Shown here: piece after piece, positions 25,527 to 37,186 of the stretch
Layout of the letters: each line of letters opens with the position of its first letter
Numbering within the stretch: position 1 is the first letter of the stretch
Origin: Acanthaster planci
Taxonomy: Eukaryota > Echinodermata > Asteroidea > Valvatida > Acanthasteridae
NCBI RefSeq assembly: GCF_001949145.1
Contig: NW_019091417.1
Coordinates: 1,182,275 to 1,246,274 of the forward strand
Direction: 5' to 3'
DNA: 64,000 nucleotides
Translations under genes and position numbers: made by a program
The notes under the pieces: model-generated
The model's database searches: none
Seen by the model: the letters and a program-made list of their open reading frames with translations, nothing else
What the model was told of the DNA's origin: nothing

Positions 25527-25875
25527 GCAAAGCAAACTAGACATGGAGATGGAAGCCATAATGTCTAAACAGGAGCACGAATTAGTTCTTTGTCAAATTT
25601 TCTCAAAACGATGTTTCTTTCTGGTTGAAATGACGATATTTTATGTTGGGTATTGTTATTATTTGGTACACGTGGCTTATGAAACCATATTTTCTCATTG
25701 CGTGGTAAAAAGTGTTACTCTGCCATAAGTTTCACATTCGCAAACGCCCTACTGGTCGTGACAACAATATGAAGTGAATTATGGTGTAAATAAAATTGTA
25801 ACTGCCTTAGACCTTTCCTTCTTACAGAGTCTGTCCCTGTAATACCATTTAGAGCGGCCATGGTTAATTCTGTGG

Positions 25876-26147
25876 TTCCTATTTGGGTCATTCCCTGAGG
25901 TTTGGGCACAATTTGTGACGGTGTCAATTGTTACATGGGTTCCATAAAATTTAACAGTGACTTCCCTACATGTAGATTCCAAATTGACATTGTTATACAT
26001 CTTGCAAGGCTGAATACAGAGGTGTGTGTGATTTTTACAGAGTAAATGACATACTCTACAGGTCATGAAAGGTGGTAAAAGTTTGGGATGCAACAAGGAC
26101 ACCGTCGTAAATTGTGTCCCAACCTCATGGAATGACCCATTTCCAAG
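25876..26147. mobile_element. Foldback element with 45-50 bp inverted ends
   Basis: Left arm 25876-25928 and right arm 26097-26147 are inverted copies sharing GGGTCATTCC, TGAGGTT, CACAATTT and GACGGTGTC. Pairing continues weakly inward. The 137-codon minus-strand frame across it is a by-product of the element and is not called. Confidence 0.7.
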
Positions 26148-26149
26148 GA

Positions 26150-28853
26150 AAAAACTATTAAGTCGCCGACCCTGTCTAGAAATTTTTACCAAAAAAGGGG
26201 AGAATACTCTGAAGAATTTCTGATGACAAGCAAGTAACTTTTTTTACCCTTTCCCCTGACTGACCCTTCCTCAAGGGAAAAAAATGAGAACCACAGAATT
26301 CACTACGGACACCCGTATGAATTGACATGTTTAACACATCCCATGATTTACAGAGTTTGACCGCGATAAAAGAGTGATGTCGGCCCATCGAGGGTTGGCA
26401 AGTCCATAACGATAGAAAAACGTCCCTAGATGAAGGGAGCCTTTAAGCCACCCGTGACGTCATGTTTGCATCACCGTTCCAACACCTGCTGCTGTATGTC
26501 ACAAGCACAAAATAGGCAAATTGAAGAAATGATGTAAAACCTTGTTGTGGTATGACTTATTCTTGTGACTTTTTAAAGCTCTTTAAAACTTGTAATTAGG
26601 TCGCAGCCCGTCAGTATGTTATGAAAGGAAACAGGGTGTTATCAAGAAGTCATTTAACTCAAGTAAAATTGTTTAATGTCAAAGGGTGATTATTTCTGTG
26701 TTATCGGGAACATCGTCGACTATGATACCTCCGGTTGTCTGTGCCAGGAGTGCTTGTCTGTCACTCGAAATGGTGAGATTCAAACACAAAAACAAGTTCT
26801 TCATACCACTCTAGATTTCTCTGATTAGACTACAAAATGCCACTGGTTGTTTTTCCATCTGCGGATATGTTGCAAGTGTAAAGCAGAATACCAGTGAAAC
26901 AGTGTTTCGTATTACGCTGTGGTTGTTTGCTGTCTCCGTGTAGCTTGTATTATCCCTACATCATGACTGCGACTGTGTGAGATCACGACGCGTGGTAACT
27001 CGTTCCACACGACTTGAACTCTCCATGCAGTATTTTGAATTAATCGAGCCTGTTTGCACCACCTGCCCTATTTGCTCGTAGACATCCTGGATTGTCCTCA
27101 ACAGTCCTAGCAAGTTCTGACCACAGACTATTTGGCAGACTTATTTATCAGCAAGCTGGTTCAATACGTAGTCATCTGTAGTGCCAAGTAGCCATTCAGA
27201 CGTGTTATTCAGTTGTACCTTTTAATACGAGGTTGAACAGTGGACACGTGACTTGCCTGCATTTAGTGCAGTGCCTTCAACTGTTCAGCTAGTCGTCGTG
27301 TCCATCTTTCGAAAATCTAGCCTTTGTGATGACATCACAGTGTGACGTAAATAGATATCCATACCGTGACTTGCATATCGCGTTCAAGGCTTCAGCCAGA
27401 TGCATTTCTGTGCTCCTTGCGATTGCGTGAATCGGCACGGAGTGTTTTTCGTCGGCTGAGCCTGTCATACGCTTTCTCTCTACGAAATTATCATCCGAGA
27501 AAAGGCCACACGATCAGCAATTTCAGGGGCACTTACAGATTCGCATAATTGCGTCACAGAGAGGCATCACGAGCGATAAATGTCAGTGGCACAAGGGATC
27601 TGGCTTGGTAGCCCGCGCAGGATAAAAGTCACACAGTGTAAGAAATGCATTGGTTTAGGCTGGAGCTGCTGTCAGACACAAGGTAAGACTGTCTTGCTCT
27701 GATACTTTTAAAAGCGATTGCTCTCGAAGAGTACGCCTTGAGTTGGGACACAGTTTAGGTGAACATGCGGTATTTAAGTATGCACAAGTGTGAACTTTAT
27801 CGAAACAGCAGGGTTACCGTGTGAGTTTGCCCTTCCTCGAAACACCACATCGTACACTTTTGTATCTTGCCTAGTTATTGTACTTCTGTATTCAAGTCGT
27901 GAGATCGTTTGGGTCTTACAGCCGTGGGTGTGGGTTAATGATCTGTGAAAGATATATGTATTTTTCTTCACTTTTTTATGGTCGTAGCCGAAAGGTATCG
28001 ACAACACATCTTAACTCATTAGTGCAACCATTTACTGAATTCTTGATGGCATTCACGTCGGAAACTTGTGGAAATATTCCCAGCCAATGATGTAAGCACG
28101 CCCACGTTACACTGACTCGTGGGTTAGAGTGTTAGAAGCCGTTAACCCCACGGCTGTCAAATCGCAAAAACCACCTGCTTGCTCTCGGTGTCCAGACGTC
28201 TTTTGAGTCCTCGGTGAAAGGTTGAAACCTTTCAGGAAGGGCTCAATCCGCTTTTTACAATACTCTGTGTAGGAAGTACATCAATATATAACGATTATCA
28301 AATTATTCCTCCCTTTATAATATTATAAACCCATTTGGATCGATTCTTAGCATGGTACAATGTACAGAGTCTGCACAGCAAAAACTATGGTGTTATTGAA
28401 ACACCACATATGATCCATAAAGTAGCACATTGTACGACAGCTTGGCCAATGTAAGTCAAGTTGTCCTTCAAGAAAACCTGTATATAAATCCACCTGTCCC
28501 GTATAGGACTGCTTCTCCTATAGACACCACGCGCTGTTAATTAATCATCACATGCTATGTAACGCCGTAATCTGATGAGAAGTTACTAAATGAAAACCAA
28601 AGCGAGTTAAGTATGATCATGCAAAAATAATGCCCGAGTACAAATAACTGTTCATGTATGAATGATATTTACTGTAAATCATAGCGCAACATCATATGTC
28701 CCCACCTATTATAAATGTTGACTATCTTCGATTTTCCAGTCAGTCCAAACGTGATACAATACTTTCTATGTATGTTAGGGTTTTTGTGCTCCCAAGTTCA
28801 CTTTGTCAAGTTGTTGACAGAGGGCGTGCTTCCCCACCCGCCGCTTTTTTTAG
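26150..28853. other. Intergenic, nothing recognised except a short palindrome
   Basis: Contains the perfect short inverted repeat TGAAAGGTT-GA-AACCTTTCA at 28215-28234 and a CRE palindrome at 26455-26462. No supported coding frame. Confidence 0.5.
28215..28234. repeat. 9-bp inverted repeat with 2-bp spacer
   Basis: TGAAAGGTT and AACCTTTCA flank GA. The everted/inverted AGGTT half-sites resemble a weak nuclear-receptor-type arrangement, but nothing around it supports a role. Confidence 0.6.
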
Positions 28854-29045
28854 GCTGTGGAACATTTAAATTTCATTCTATCGGCACCTTTTAATCTACT
28901 CGACAGCAGTCAACAGACTAAGCACTGTGGTACTGGACCGATTCAGAGAATGTTCTCTAGGAGACGTACCTCTGAAATGAATGGGCTGCGAAGCGCGTTG
29001 AAATTACTTGTCGTGAGCCTTGTATTACCTTCTATTATATGTTGA
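28854..29045 (+). CDS. Candidate terminal exon, 63 codons
   Basis: A strong acceptor (CGCTTTTTTTAG) opens a phase-0 frame of 63 codons to TGA. The composition is mixed and protein-like, ending in a hydrophobic stretch (ALKLLVVSLVLPSIIC) that could be a C-terminal membrane tail. No family is recognised and no upstream partner exon was identified. Confidence 0.28.
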   Translation, partial: AVEHLNFILSAPFNLLDSSQQTKHCGTGPIQRMFSRRRTSEMNGLRSALKLLVVSLVLPSIIC

Positions 29046-29049
29046 AAGA

Positions 29050-31040
29050 ATGTTCCAGTTGAAAGAGAGGTTATCAGTTCTCTAAGGAGCGTTTCTCGTT
29101 GACTAATGATGGGGTACTTTTGAGACGCTTGGTAGCGGTAAACGTACTGGCTCTAGGTGACTTGTCTGTAATTTTTTCTTACACAACATGATGGGGAAAT
29201 GTGTCTTGAATAAAGGCTATAATCAAGGTTATGGAGGATTCTTTATTCGAATAGATGTGAAGTCTGACGGCTCAACAGGGGAAGCTTCCTCGAGGCCTCC
29301 TCTCAAGCCTACTTATAAAATCAGTTTTTCATAAGAAAGTACATGGTGTGTCCCCAGACAATTGTGTAATAAAAACACGATCGGTCCAGCTTTATTTATT
29401 TATTTTTATACTTCATTTCAGCATAATGCACATTTGTTCTCATTTAACTAAAAATACTAGAAAAAATTTCAGGACAGCTGTGCCCTTAGCACGAGCCAGT
29501 TTGGTATTCCAATACGGCATGCCTAAACTGAAGTGCGTCCGAGGCCATTCAGGAACAGCGGTGCGCGCGCGTCACAGTATACAAATAATAACATGGTTTC
29601 GCCTAGGGAACAAGTTTGTCAACTCCCAATACCTCGGGGAACTAACATGGACTGTCCAACCGAAATAAATCATGTTATATTTGATTTACTAGACCTCATG
29701 CACATTTAATTGAATAACTTCTGAAAATCAAATCATCATCATTAATTTGTTTCCACGAACTTTTATTTTGTTCCGAAGGTCGAAACACGAACGTTCATCT
29801 TTTTCGATTTACATTTATTTTACAAACAAGAATGCAATGCAGACTGTTGCTAGGCTGGCGCCACCACGAGTGCACAGTACACCCGGCGACAGTTGCTGGA
29901 TTTCCGCTACTGCGCATGCGTTTTAACTGTCGCCCGAGTAAGCCAGCGACAGTTAAAAGCCCAATTTACTCCTTGTATGAACGATCGCGTGTGCACTGGC
30001 AAACAGCAAAAATAGCGGCTGGAGTGTGACGGTGAATGCACCAATGAGAGTTCGGCGATCCGTCATGAATTGTATGAGGTAGAATAATCTGTCCTATCAG
30101 CGCAGCCATACACGGACTCATTCGGGACACAGCTGTTCCCAATGACCTTGTATGTTTTAAATACCGGACTGGCTCATTGCCTTCGGTTATTCGCACGTAT
30201 TTGTGTAACATTGCTTTTACATCATATGAACTGACATTGCTATTTTAAAATTAGAAATTATGGTGTCCAATTTCCTTTCTTTCAGCGCAAACGCACACTG
30301 TCAACAAAAAATCCAGCTTTAAGTCCTCCGTCGAGTTGTAAAACGATGATGTGCAGTTTCCATAGATCCATCGGAATTTCACGTACGTTACGTGTACACC
30401 TGATGGAAAGTACGGCGCAATGTTATACCTCACATGATTTCAGCCGTACCAGACACTACGACACACGATGCAAGGTCGATGGAATTATATTTCTTGGCTT
30501 AAACAGAAAGCAGGTGTTCGAATAATCAAACATTGCCTCCAGGAATAACTTTTCGCTGGAGGCTGATGACTAGAATGAGCTTAATTCGTTTTTTTTTATC
30601 ACCGTAAAGAATTTAACACAACATGCGTACGTCAGTATTATTGCTTGTCTGTTGTATTTCGCAAACTCTTTATGGGTTCTGTATTTATTTCTTCTTTGAA
30701 GTGCAGTTCTCAACTTGTGTACAAACTCAGAGGAACATAAATTTTAATCTTTAAAACTTAAATCAATATTTGTCATTTTCCATCTTTCAAGTGCAGGTTT
30801 ATTAAGTGTCTTATATCCCCAGGCGTCAAAATTTACGTTTTCAACGCTGTCTTCAAACTGTCGGCTCTGTTAATAGCCAGAACTGTATATAGAACGAGTG
30901 GTGCCAGCTTCAGATTTTTGAAACAAAATGACTGACATTATTATGTTTATAGTAGAGCGCGCGGCGTGCGGCTATTGTATACCAATTGTCTGTGTGTACG
31001 GGCGCATACACTTGCCACTTTATTTCCATCAGTGGTGACC
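29050..31040. other. Intergenic, nothing recognised except the 29.9-kb hairpin
   Basis: No frame with start or splice support. AT-rich, with no clear repeats. Confidence 0.45.
29921..29958. repeat. Perfect 13-bp hairpin
   Basis: TTTTAACTGTCGC and GCGACAGTTAAAA are fully complementary across a 12-nt loop. A third GGCGACAGTT lies 35 bp upstream at about 29885. It could be the end of a small mobile element or a DNA-binding site. Confidence 0.8.
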
Positions 31041-31041
31041 C

Positions 31042-31257
31042 TTATGTCGCAACTCGCTCTATACGCAGCTCTGTAAACGTCATCATAAGAGCGCCCTCTA
31101 CGTCGCCCTTCAGGATGCACTCTTTTGTTTCCCATTTGATGCATGCAGTCGTCTGATTAAAGTTGTCCATATTCAGCTCTCTATTTGTAACCATGTCCAG
31201 AGTATTTACATGACTTGCACCAATGGAGGTAAAGTTTTTATCGAATGGCATCTTCAT
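31042..31257 (-). CDS. Candidate 71-codon minus-strand ORF
   Basis: ATG frame of 71 codons with balanced, charged composition (TNRELNMDNFNQTTACIKWETKECILKGDVEGALM). A second ATG at codon 3 has the better context. No signal peptide or domain is visible and no family is recognised. The + strand here carries an AGAGCGCCCTCT string also seen near interspersed repeats, so the frame could belong to a mobile-element relic. Confidence 0.3.
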   Translation of the reverse strand: MKMPFDKNFTSIGASHVNTLDMVTNRELNMDNFNQTTACIKWETKECILKGDVEGALMMTFTELRIERVAT

Positions 31258-31599
31258 TTGCCGAGTGAGGCGTAAACAGAAGTGCTTGTTGCCAGAATAC
31301 AGAAATTTATTAACGAAATTTGATATATGTCTGGTCAGCGCCCCCGAGCTTCCCCATATCTGTCTTAGCTAATGGACCCCCAAACATATGACGGAATATT
31401 GAGCTGTGTAGAGCTCAGTGTAAGAGGCAAATGGCCGAAGCGTTTAAAGAATATTTATGTCACATTTGTCATGTCTTCGCCTATCAAGTCGTGTCTTGAG
31501 TACCTAGCGTCAGCTAGCATGTGTGGTTTCTTTGTGTGTTCACAAATATGAGGTACGGTACAAGAACGTATCGAACATTTTTAATGGAACCGGCCTTTT

Positions 31600-32027
31600 C
31601 TATTTCAATATTTTACCTTTCAACCATGTTGCCAACGATGTTGTTGGCAGTATGTTACTTGTGTGGTTGTGTTGGAGCTTTGTAGCTTCAATTTTTACAG
31701 GGTCGAGGTTGTTGATTACCCATCTAGGCATGTCGGGTAATAGTCTAGGCATCGCTGTGTCCTTTTTGCACCAGTTCCGACTCAAATATCTGGAGATTTT
31801 GCGGGTGTAAATCTGTCCTTGGGAATATCTGGTGATTCACTAAAACACACCAGTCCAGGGCAGATGAATGAAGCACTGTGTAGATGCATGGCTGGAATCA
31901 ACGTGAGATCGAGGTTGAGGATGTCAATCGATATTTGGTGTCTCAACTTGCCACACCCTTTGTTTCTGTGATCGCAAACAAGCTCTTGATTTGGGCAGGA
32001 CGAATCACCATATACAGCATTTTCCAT
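31600..32027 (-). pseudogene. Possible decayed coding sequence
   Basis: Two minus-strand frames abut with a frame change near 31785: 32027 to 31782 (81 codons) and 31785 to 31600 (61 codons). Both have protein-like composition, which suggests one reading interrupted by a frameshift. No motif identifies it. The overlapping + strand frame at 31884-32072 is also open, so the strand is uncertain. A relic of a transposon gene is the simplest reading. Confidence 0.25.
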
Positions 32028-33434
32028 TTATCGTACTTGATCAGTCGTCACACTATTCCTGTTTTGAATTAGCAACCAATGTCTCTGAACTGCACTTTTT
32101 TGTCATTCAGTTAAGGAAGAGTTTTTTGTTACTATGGTAGCATTAGCCAGATAAATCACGGCTATAGCTGTAAGAAACATCCAATTTAGAAAACGGCCAT
32201 AAACTAAAGATGACAGACCATAAAGGATTTTTAGAATGTAATGTAAAATGCAAAAGGTCTTACATATCATGCTGTGAAGTGGTACCATGCATGAATATCT
32301 GTAAAGATTGATAGCTTGAGCGTAGAAGACCTTGCTCTTTGAGCGCTAACTTTGAGAAATTTCTGCATCATGATGTTTTCCGCTTGGAACTTGATAACCT
32401 AGCTACATGCCGATTCATAATGTTTTCCACCACCTTGCATAGACAGTATCCATTCTTTAGCTTGGCAGAGTCTTACCAGCATTTGTGCTCGAGCTTGGAG
32501 AAAAAAAGTTTCAGCAAAGTCAATTAGATATCGCGAAACTGATATGGAATTGATTGGACTGAATTAGCCGGAAGGCTTGGGCCTTTTTACCCGCCACTTT
32601 CATGTCACACCACGAATAAGATATCGAATTTGACTGGAGTATTCGTTTTCCCCTTTTTGCAAAAAGGTGAAAGATACAGAAAGCAGGAAAATTCCATCAG
32701 ACGACTTACCACACCGTGCCTTATTTCCATTTTTGAGAGAGATTCCAAGCTAGCCAATCCGCCGAGGGACACGGAGAGTACCTGCGCCTACTTCCAATTA
32801 AGATGGATACGTGGTCCCTGGTATAGACTGGCCACACCAGTCCTTTAATTACACCGGGTCTCGTATAGATGTGTGATTGACAGCATTGATGCATTACCGC
32901 AAAGCCCGATAGATACACGCACAAAGAGCATAGGGGTACTGATAGCGTGAGCAGTCGTTCACGTCAAGAAAAGTGTTTGAAAAACTCAACATTTCCGGTA
33001 CACGAAGCCCGATGCAAGAAGGGGGGGCATAAGAATAACAGTATTCTTAGAGGAGAAATTTAACTCGGTGTTTTGCCCAATAATACCTTTGCATAGCGAA
33101 CGCATACTTCCATAATGACGTAGACAAGACGTACACTCAGCGTGCTTGCAAGTCGTGTAAGCAGATCGCATTGCGCCCAACAACCAGACGCAGTACTCCT
33201 TATTACATTTGGTTACTGTCTGCCTCTTGCCCTGCTCGACAATGTCGTCTCGGTCCAGTAATATTATACCCAAGATAGAATTCGCCAGACTGAAACCACT
33301 TGTAATAAAAAGAAATAAATGGATGTGGTTTTTTGGTATTAGATAGGAGATACTGTTGACATTAGCATTGGCATTGTGAACTACTTTTGTCTCAGACAGT
33401 CAGTCTTCCTGTGAAGCTCGTCTGTTGGATATGA

Positions 33435-33587
33435 CTCAGTTTCAAAATGAAAAGCAATGGCCTACATGGACTGGTGTATTCAGAACGTAAGGCATGTGAT
33501 GATCGGTTTCATTACCTTGCAGAAAATGATGACGAGACCACACCAAAGTTCTGGGATCAAAGAAAAATATCTACGCATTTTAAATAA
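33435..33587 (+). CDS. Candidate terminal exon or 46-codon ORF
   Basis: An ATG at 33447 opens 46 codons of strongly charged, protein-like sequence (ERKACDDRFHYLAENDDETT) ending in TAA at 33585-33587. A moderate acceptor (GGATATGACTCAG) just upstream keeps the same frame open to 33435. No family is recognised. Confidence 0.33.
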   Translation, partial: LSFKMKSNGLHGLVYSERKACDDRFHYLAENDDETTPKFWDQRKISTHFK

Positions 33588-33922
33588 TGGAAACAGTTTG
33601 CTCAAGGTGATATCGGAAACGTCTTTCATAATACACGAAATGGTCATTTTTATCTCATCCCTTATAGGATATATGTAAAATAATTGACATTGGAGGATAT
33701 AGAGGACTTTTAAAAACTTAGGAAGTGGTCATGATCATTTTTCGTGCTTTAATTATTTTTATTTATTGAAAGTGTGACTGTGCGTTGGAATTAAAGTATT
33801 TTTAGTGTTTCTTTTGCTTTTTTCATAGTTGTTTTTAAGTATAATTTATATTATATCACCCAAATGACTGTCCTTAACAAACCTCCCCAGCTTTAAAATA
33901 ACAAAAATATTCGAGAAGATAC

Positions 33923-34074
33923 CTGATGCCTTGTTACCCCGTCGCAATACTGACATTGACAAGCACTGCCTGTTTTTATTGGGCTGTGAAAAAGGATTCG
34001 GGTTTCGGCGTGAGTTTCGTTTTCTTCGTCACCGTGTTTATCCGGAACAGGCTCTAGAACAACAAGAGTGCTGC
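33923..34074 (-). CDS. Candidate minus-strand internal exon
   Basis: On the minus strand an acceptor (AAAAACTGCAG) at 34074 and a good donor (CATCAG/GTATCT) at 33923 enclose a frame that is open throughout and rich in Asp/Glu/His (VPDKHGDEENETHAETR), with a CQCQYC motif near its end. No partner exons were identified; product unknown. Confidence 0.28.
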
Positions 34075-35093
34075 CTGCAGTTTTTGTGTTAATACAGCCC
34101 AATGAATTATTGGTTAAACTTGAAAGTACGAACCCAAACTGTTTTCGTACAATGTAGTTATTACCGATTACTATAATATAGGCTTATTATACACAGGATA
34201 GACCACTTGAAAGCCTATTTCATTTGGTTTACGCCAAAAGCTTGTTGGTTTAGGCCCTTCTGGTATTTGGTTTTTACTTCACGAAGGCGCCATAACAAAA
34301 TGCGTGTTGGTTAAATCGTGGCTGGCTTTCTTTACCACACTACTGTAGTGGTGGATCGATCCCGCAGGTCAGACAGATTAATTGTAGACGACAAGCATGC
34401 TTTTTGTGAGCTAATCCCAGATACGTATCTGGTCTAATAGTCGCCGAAGGCCATGGCCAATCTGCCTGTGAACTTTTTATGCTGTTTCATCCATCTCAAC
34501 ACACCCTCTCATTACTGTTAAGAGGAAAGTCTTTCGCTATGGTCGGACAAGACGGGTTTGGAGTTTGGATCTCTTGCCAAACGGAAGGATTTAGATTTAT
34601 CTTTTTTTGTTATCAAGTACGACAGCTCCTTATGCTGTTTATTCGACTCTAGAAAATTATTTCGTCATGTGCTTAAGAGGAGTACAAATGTTTTGAAAGT
34701 GCCCTCAATGCAAAGATTACTCTGTTACTTGCTGAAACGATTGTGATTCTCTGCATGCTATGGAGTTATGTCTAAGGCCTGAATTTTACATATTAAACCT
34801 CTTTGTGATAACCTTTCCTTATCCAATAGCTACAAAGTGTCTTTTTTCCGCTTTCTCAGTTAACTCCAGCCGGTATGCCTTTGCTTGAAGGGCGATAAAT
34901 ACGGAAACAGCAACGTCTATCTGGGACTTTAACATATTACGCATCCGTCTTCAGCAGTCTCTTCCCTGAACGGTAGCTTCCTTGCCCTTTGATCTTCCCA
35001 AAATCACTGCCTTCCCCCAACTGAGAGAATACCTTTCTCTTTCGAGCCTGTCTCTGTTCCTTAGAGATCACTACTGAGTTTTCTTTTTAAAGG

Positions 35094-35681
35094 GGACGTA
35101 GTGGCAGGGGCCGGATGTGTCACGTCTGGTGGGTCCTGAGAGGGTGTCGACTCGGGGGAAATGTCAGAGCAGGTTTGGCTGCAAAACTACGGCTTGTCTT
35201 GCACCTTAAAAATTGGGTCACCATTAACTGTGTGATTGATTCAAGGAAAGCGTGCGCGCAGTTCCAAGCAGAAAGTCTTGTTTCCTTATTAAAAAATCTT
35301 GTTGGTGGCCCTGAAATTGGAACGAAAGTAAGTACCGAGAGTGATGCCGCAGAAAGTGATGATTCAGACAAAATAAAAATCCGTTTTCTTATTTTCCAAG
35401 AACACTGGCGTAAAAAAGCCTGGTTACATTTTGTAGTTCATCTTCGTAGATATTTGATAATGATTTTCCTCCGCGCCATAATGAATTGTGGAATGATGCA
35501 GATGAAGCTAAACCTGCCTTGCGTGACTTTTTCTAATCCCAACAGGAAGTTGTCATATTCTCTTTTGGGTGATGCAGCCGCTTACTTACGCGCTGAGATC
35601 TGTTTAAACCCCCTTAGTTGGAATTTGGACTGGCTGAGTGTGCGATGGTTTGTGCCAATGTCACTTCGTTTACATCGGTAA
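35094..35681 (+). CDS. Longest open frame in the window, 188 codons, family unknown
   Basis: A strong acceptor (GAGTTTTCTTTTTAAAG) ends at 35093 and an ATG follows at 35115, giving 188 codons to TAA at 35679-35681. Roughly residues 40-95 look coding, with an acidic Ser/Asp/Glu run (STESDAAESDDSD). After about 35440 a different frame reads more like protein (IFDNDFPPRHNELWNDADEA) while the original turns hydrophobic. This suggests either an unrecognised splice or a frameshift in a decaying gene. No domain is recognised. The repeat copy at 35812 lies just downstream. Confidence 0.35.
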   Translation, partial: GRSGRGRMCHVWWVLRGCRLGGNVRAGLAAKLRLVLHLKNWVTINCVIDSRKACAQFQAESLVSLLKNLVGGPEIGTKVSTESDAAESDDSDKIKIRFLIFQEHWRKKAWLHFVVHLRRYLIMIFLRAIMNCGMMQMKLNLPCVTFSNPNRKLSYSLLGDAAAYLRAEICLNPLSWNLDWLSVRWFVPMSLRLHR

Positions 35682-35811
35682 CTCGCGCTAGTAGAATCTA
35701 CAGTTTTTATTTGTTGTATGGATGCCATCTTTAGGATGAATTCTGTTAGATATAAGCTGTAAAAACGTGGTGTGGTTGAAATTAAATTTTCTGTAGAAAT
35801 TTGCCGACTAT

Positions 35812-35980
35812 AGGCCTCGAGCTGGACAAAGAGAGGGCGCTATTTTCTCAGCAACGGAGGCTCCTTTGGTCGGAACTGAACTTCGCTGGTTTACGAACGA
35901 CGAGGAAATGCACGCGTCACGGCCGACCAACGCGGCTCTTTTAGCCGATGAGGGGGTACTTCTACTCGAGTTGGAGAGTT
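35812..35980. repeat. Dispersed repeat, copy B
   Basis: Aligns with 1881-2080, sharing AGAGAGGGCGCT, GGTCGGAACTGAAC, CGAGGAAATGCACGC-like and GGGGTACTTCT-like blocks. Slightly shorter than copy A because of an internal deletion. Confidence 0.75.
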
Positions 35981-36138
35981 GGACCAGCCCAACTAATGCG
36001 GTACAGTTGGAACTGATGCTATGGTTGAGAGTTCTACTGCAGAACTAGTTTGGCGGGTGTCTGAGACGAGTTGTCCCTCCGTGTGAGGCAGACGGAGACA
36101 TCGACCCTGAAACCGCCCTTTTTGGAGGGTGAAAAAAA

Positions 36139-36159
36139 AACGCCTCTTGTCGAGGCGTT
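36139..36159 (-). repeat. Hairpin followed by T-run on the minus strand
   Basis: AACGCCTC and GAGGCGTT (8 bp) flank TTGTC. Read on the minus strand the stem is followed by a run of T. It looks like a bacterial intrinsic terminator, but the context is clearly eukaryotic, so it is reported only as a hairpin; a Pol III-type stop is possible. Confidence 0.5.
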
Positions 36160-37013
36160 AATAAGTGCGTCAGGTGTACGTTTCGTATATCGAAAATAAA
36201 TCTGCAAAAACTACAAAATAATCGCAAATCACGCAAGCCCACCATTTCATTTTTTTTAACGATACATAAAGATCGCAGTTGTCTTGACAGTAATCGCTCT
36301 AACACTGTAACAACAGAATGTATCAAAAGGTTTGTTGACCCATCCTGAGCTCAATATCCTATGTCTCTAATTTAAAAGAAAACAAAAACAACAACTTGCA
36401 GATTTGGACATTTGATTTGGGCCAGCTGTTCAGATCACTTTAACAATTAAAAGTAAAATCTTCAAAATGTCAAAAGAGAGTGTTGTCATTGCGAGCACTA
36501 CCTTCCATCATAAGGTGTTGTCGAAAAACCCATAACGTCTTGGGGTTTTCAGGACTAAGTAATGGTCGAGATGATATCCAATACATATCCCTATTTTCGC
36601 TCCAGGGGGGATTCCACAAATCAAATGTAATATTCATCTTGGCGCGCTTGGTTTTTTTTTTGTAATGCAAACTTACGGAGCCCCTGAGGGCCCCTGCTTC
36701 TCAAGGCGGATATCACGGCCGGTGTTTTACAAAATTGTGGGCTTAGGTTACCGCACTTGAGATCCCAACTTGGACTTATATTTCAGGGGAGCTGTATTTT
36801 GTACGTCGCAAATGCCCCTTTTTCCAGGGAGTCAAGAATAATATTGTTAAGGCTGGGGGGACTACTGAATATTCAACTTCTGATACATCCTACAGATTCG
36901 ATTCGGTTGGGAATTTTAAAATTTGATCTACATCGATCATGCAACCTTCTGCCGAAGTCTGTGATTCTGCGACGATTTTTAAATAAGTGATACAGATGGT
37001 ATCTTGGTAATTC

Positions 37014-37186
37014 AATGGGGGCGATTCACAATAGTGCGCCTCCAAGAGTTTGCAACGCGTTGGCCAATCACAACGCGCGAAATTTGTCGACTGTTCCAAA
37101 CGCGCTTTGGGTCGACAGATTTCGCGTATTGTGATCGGCCAACGTGTTGCAAACTCTTGGTGGCGCAATATTGTGAACGCCCGTAT
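37014..37186. mobile_element. Palindromic MITE, family 1 copy 1
   Basis: About 170 bp. The left arm (GGGCGATTCACAATAGTGCG, CCAAGAGTTTGCAACGCGTT, GGCCAATCACAA) and right arm are inverted copies, and the centre carries GTCGACAGATTTCGCG and its partner. It matches copies at 38312-38484 and 55698-55777. No coding capacity. Confidence 0.9.

Noticed and set aside
25779-26192. 137-codon minus-strand ORF
   Set aside because: It runs through the arms of a foldback element and has no start or splice support.
36139-36159. Intrinsic (rho-independent) terminator
   Set aside because: Hairpin plus T-run fits on the minus strand, but the whole window is animal-like with no bacterial genes.
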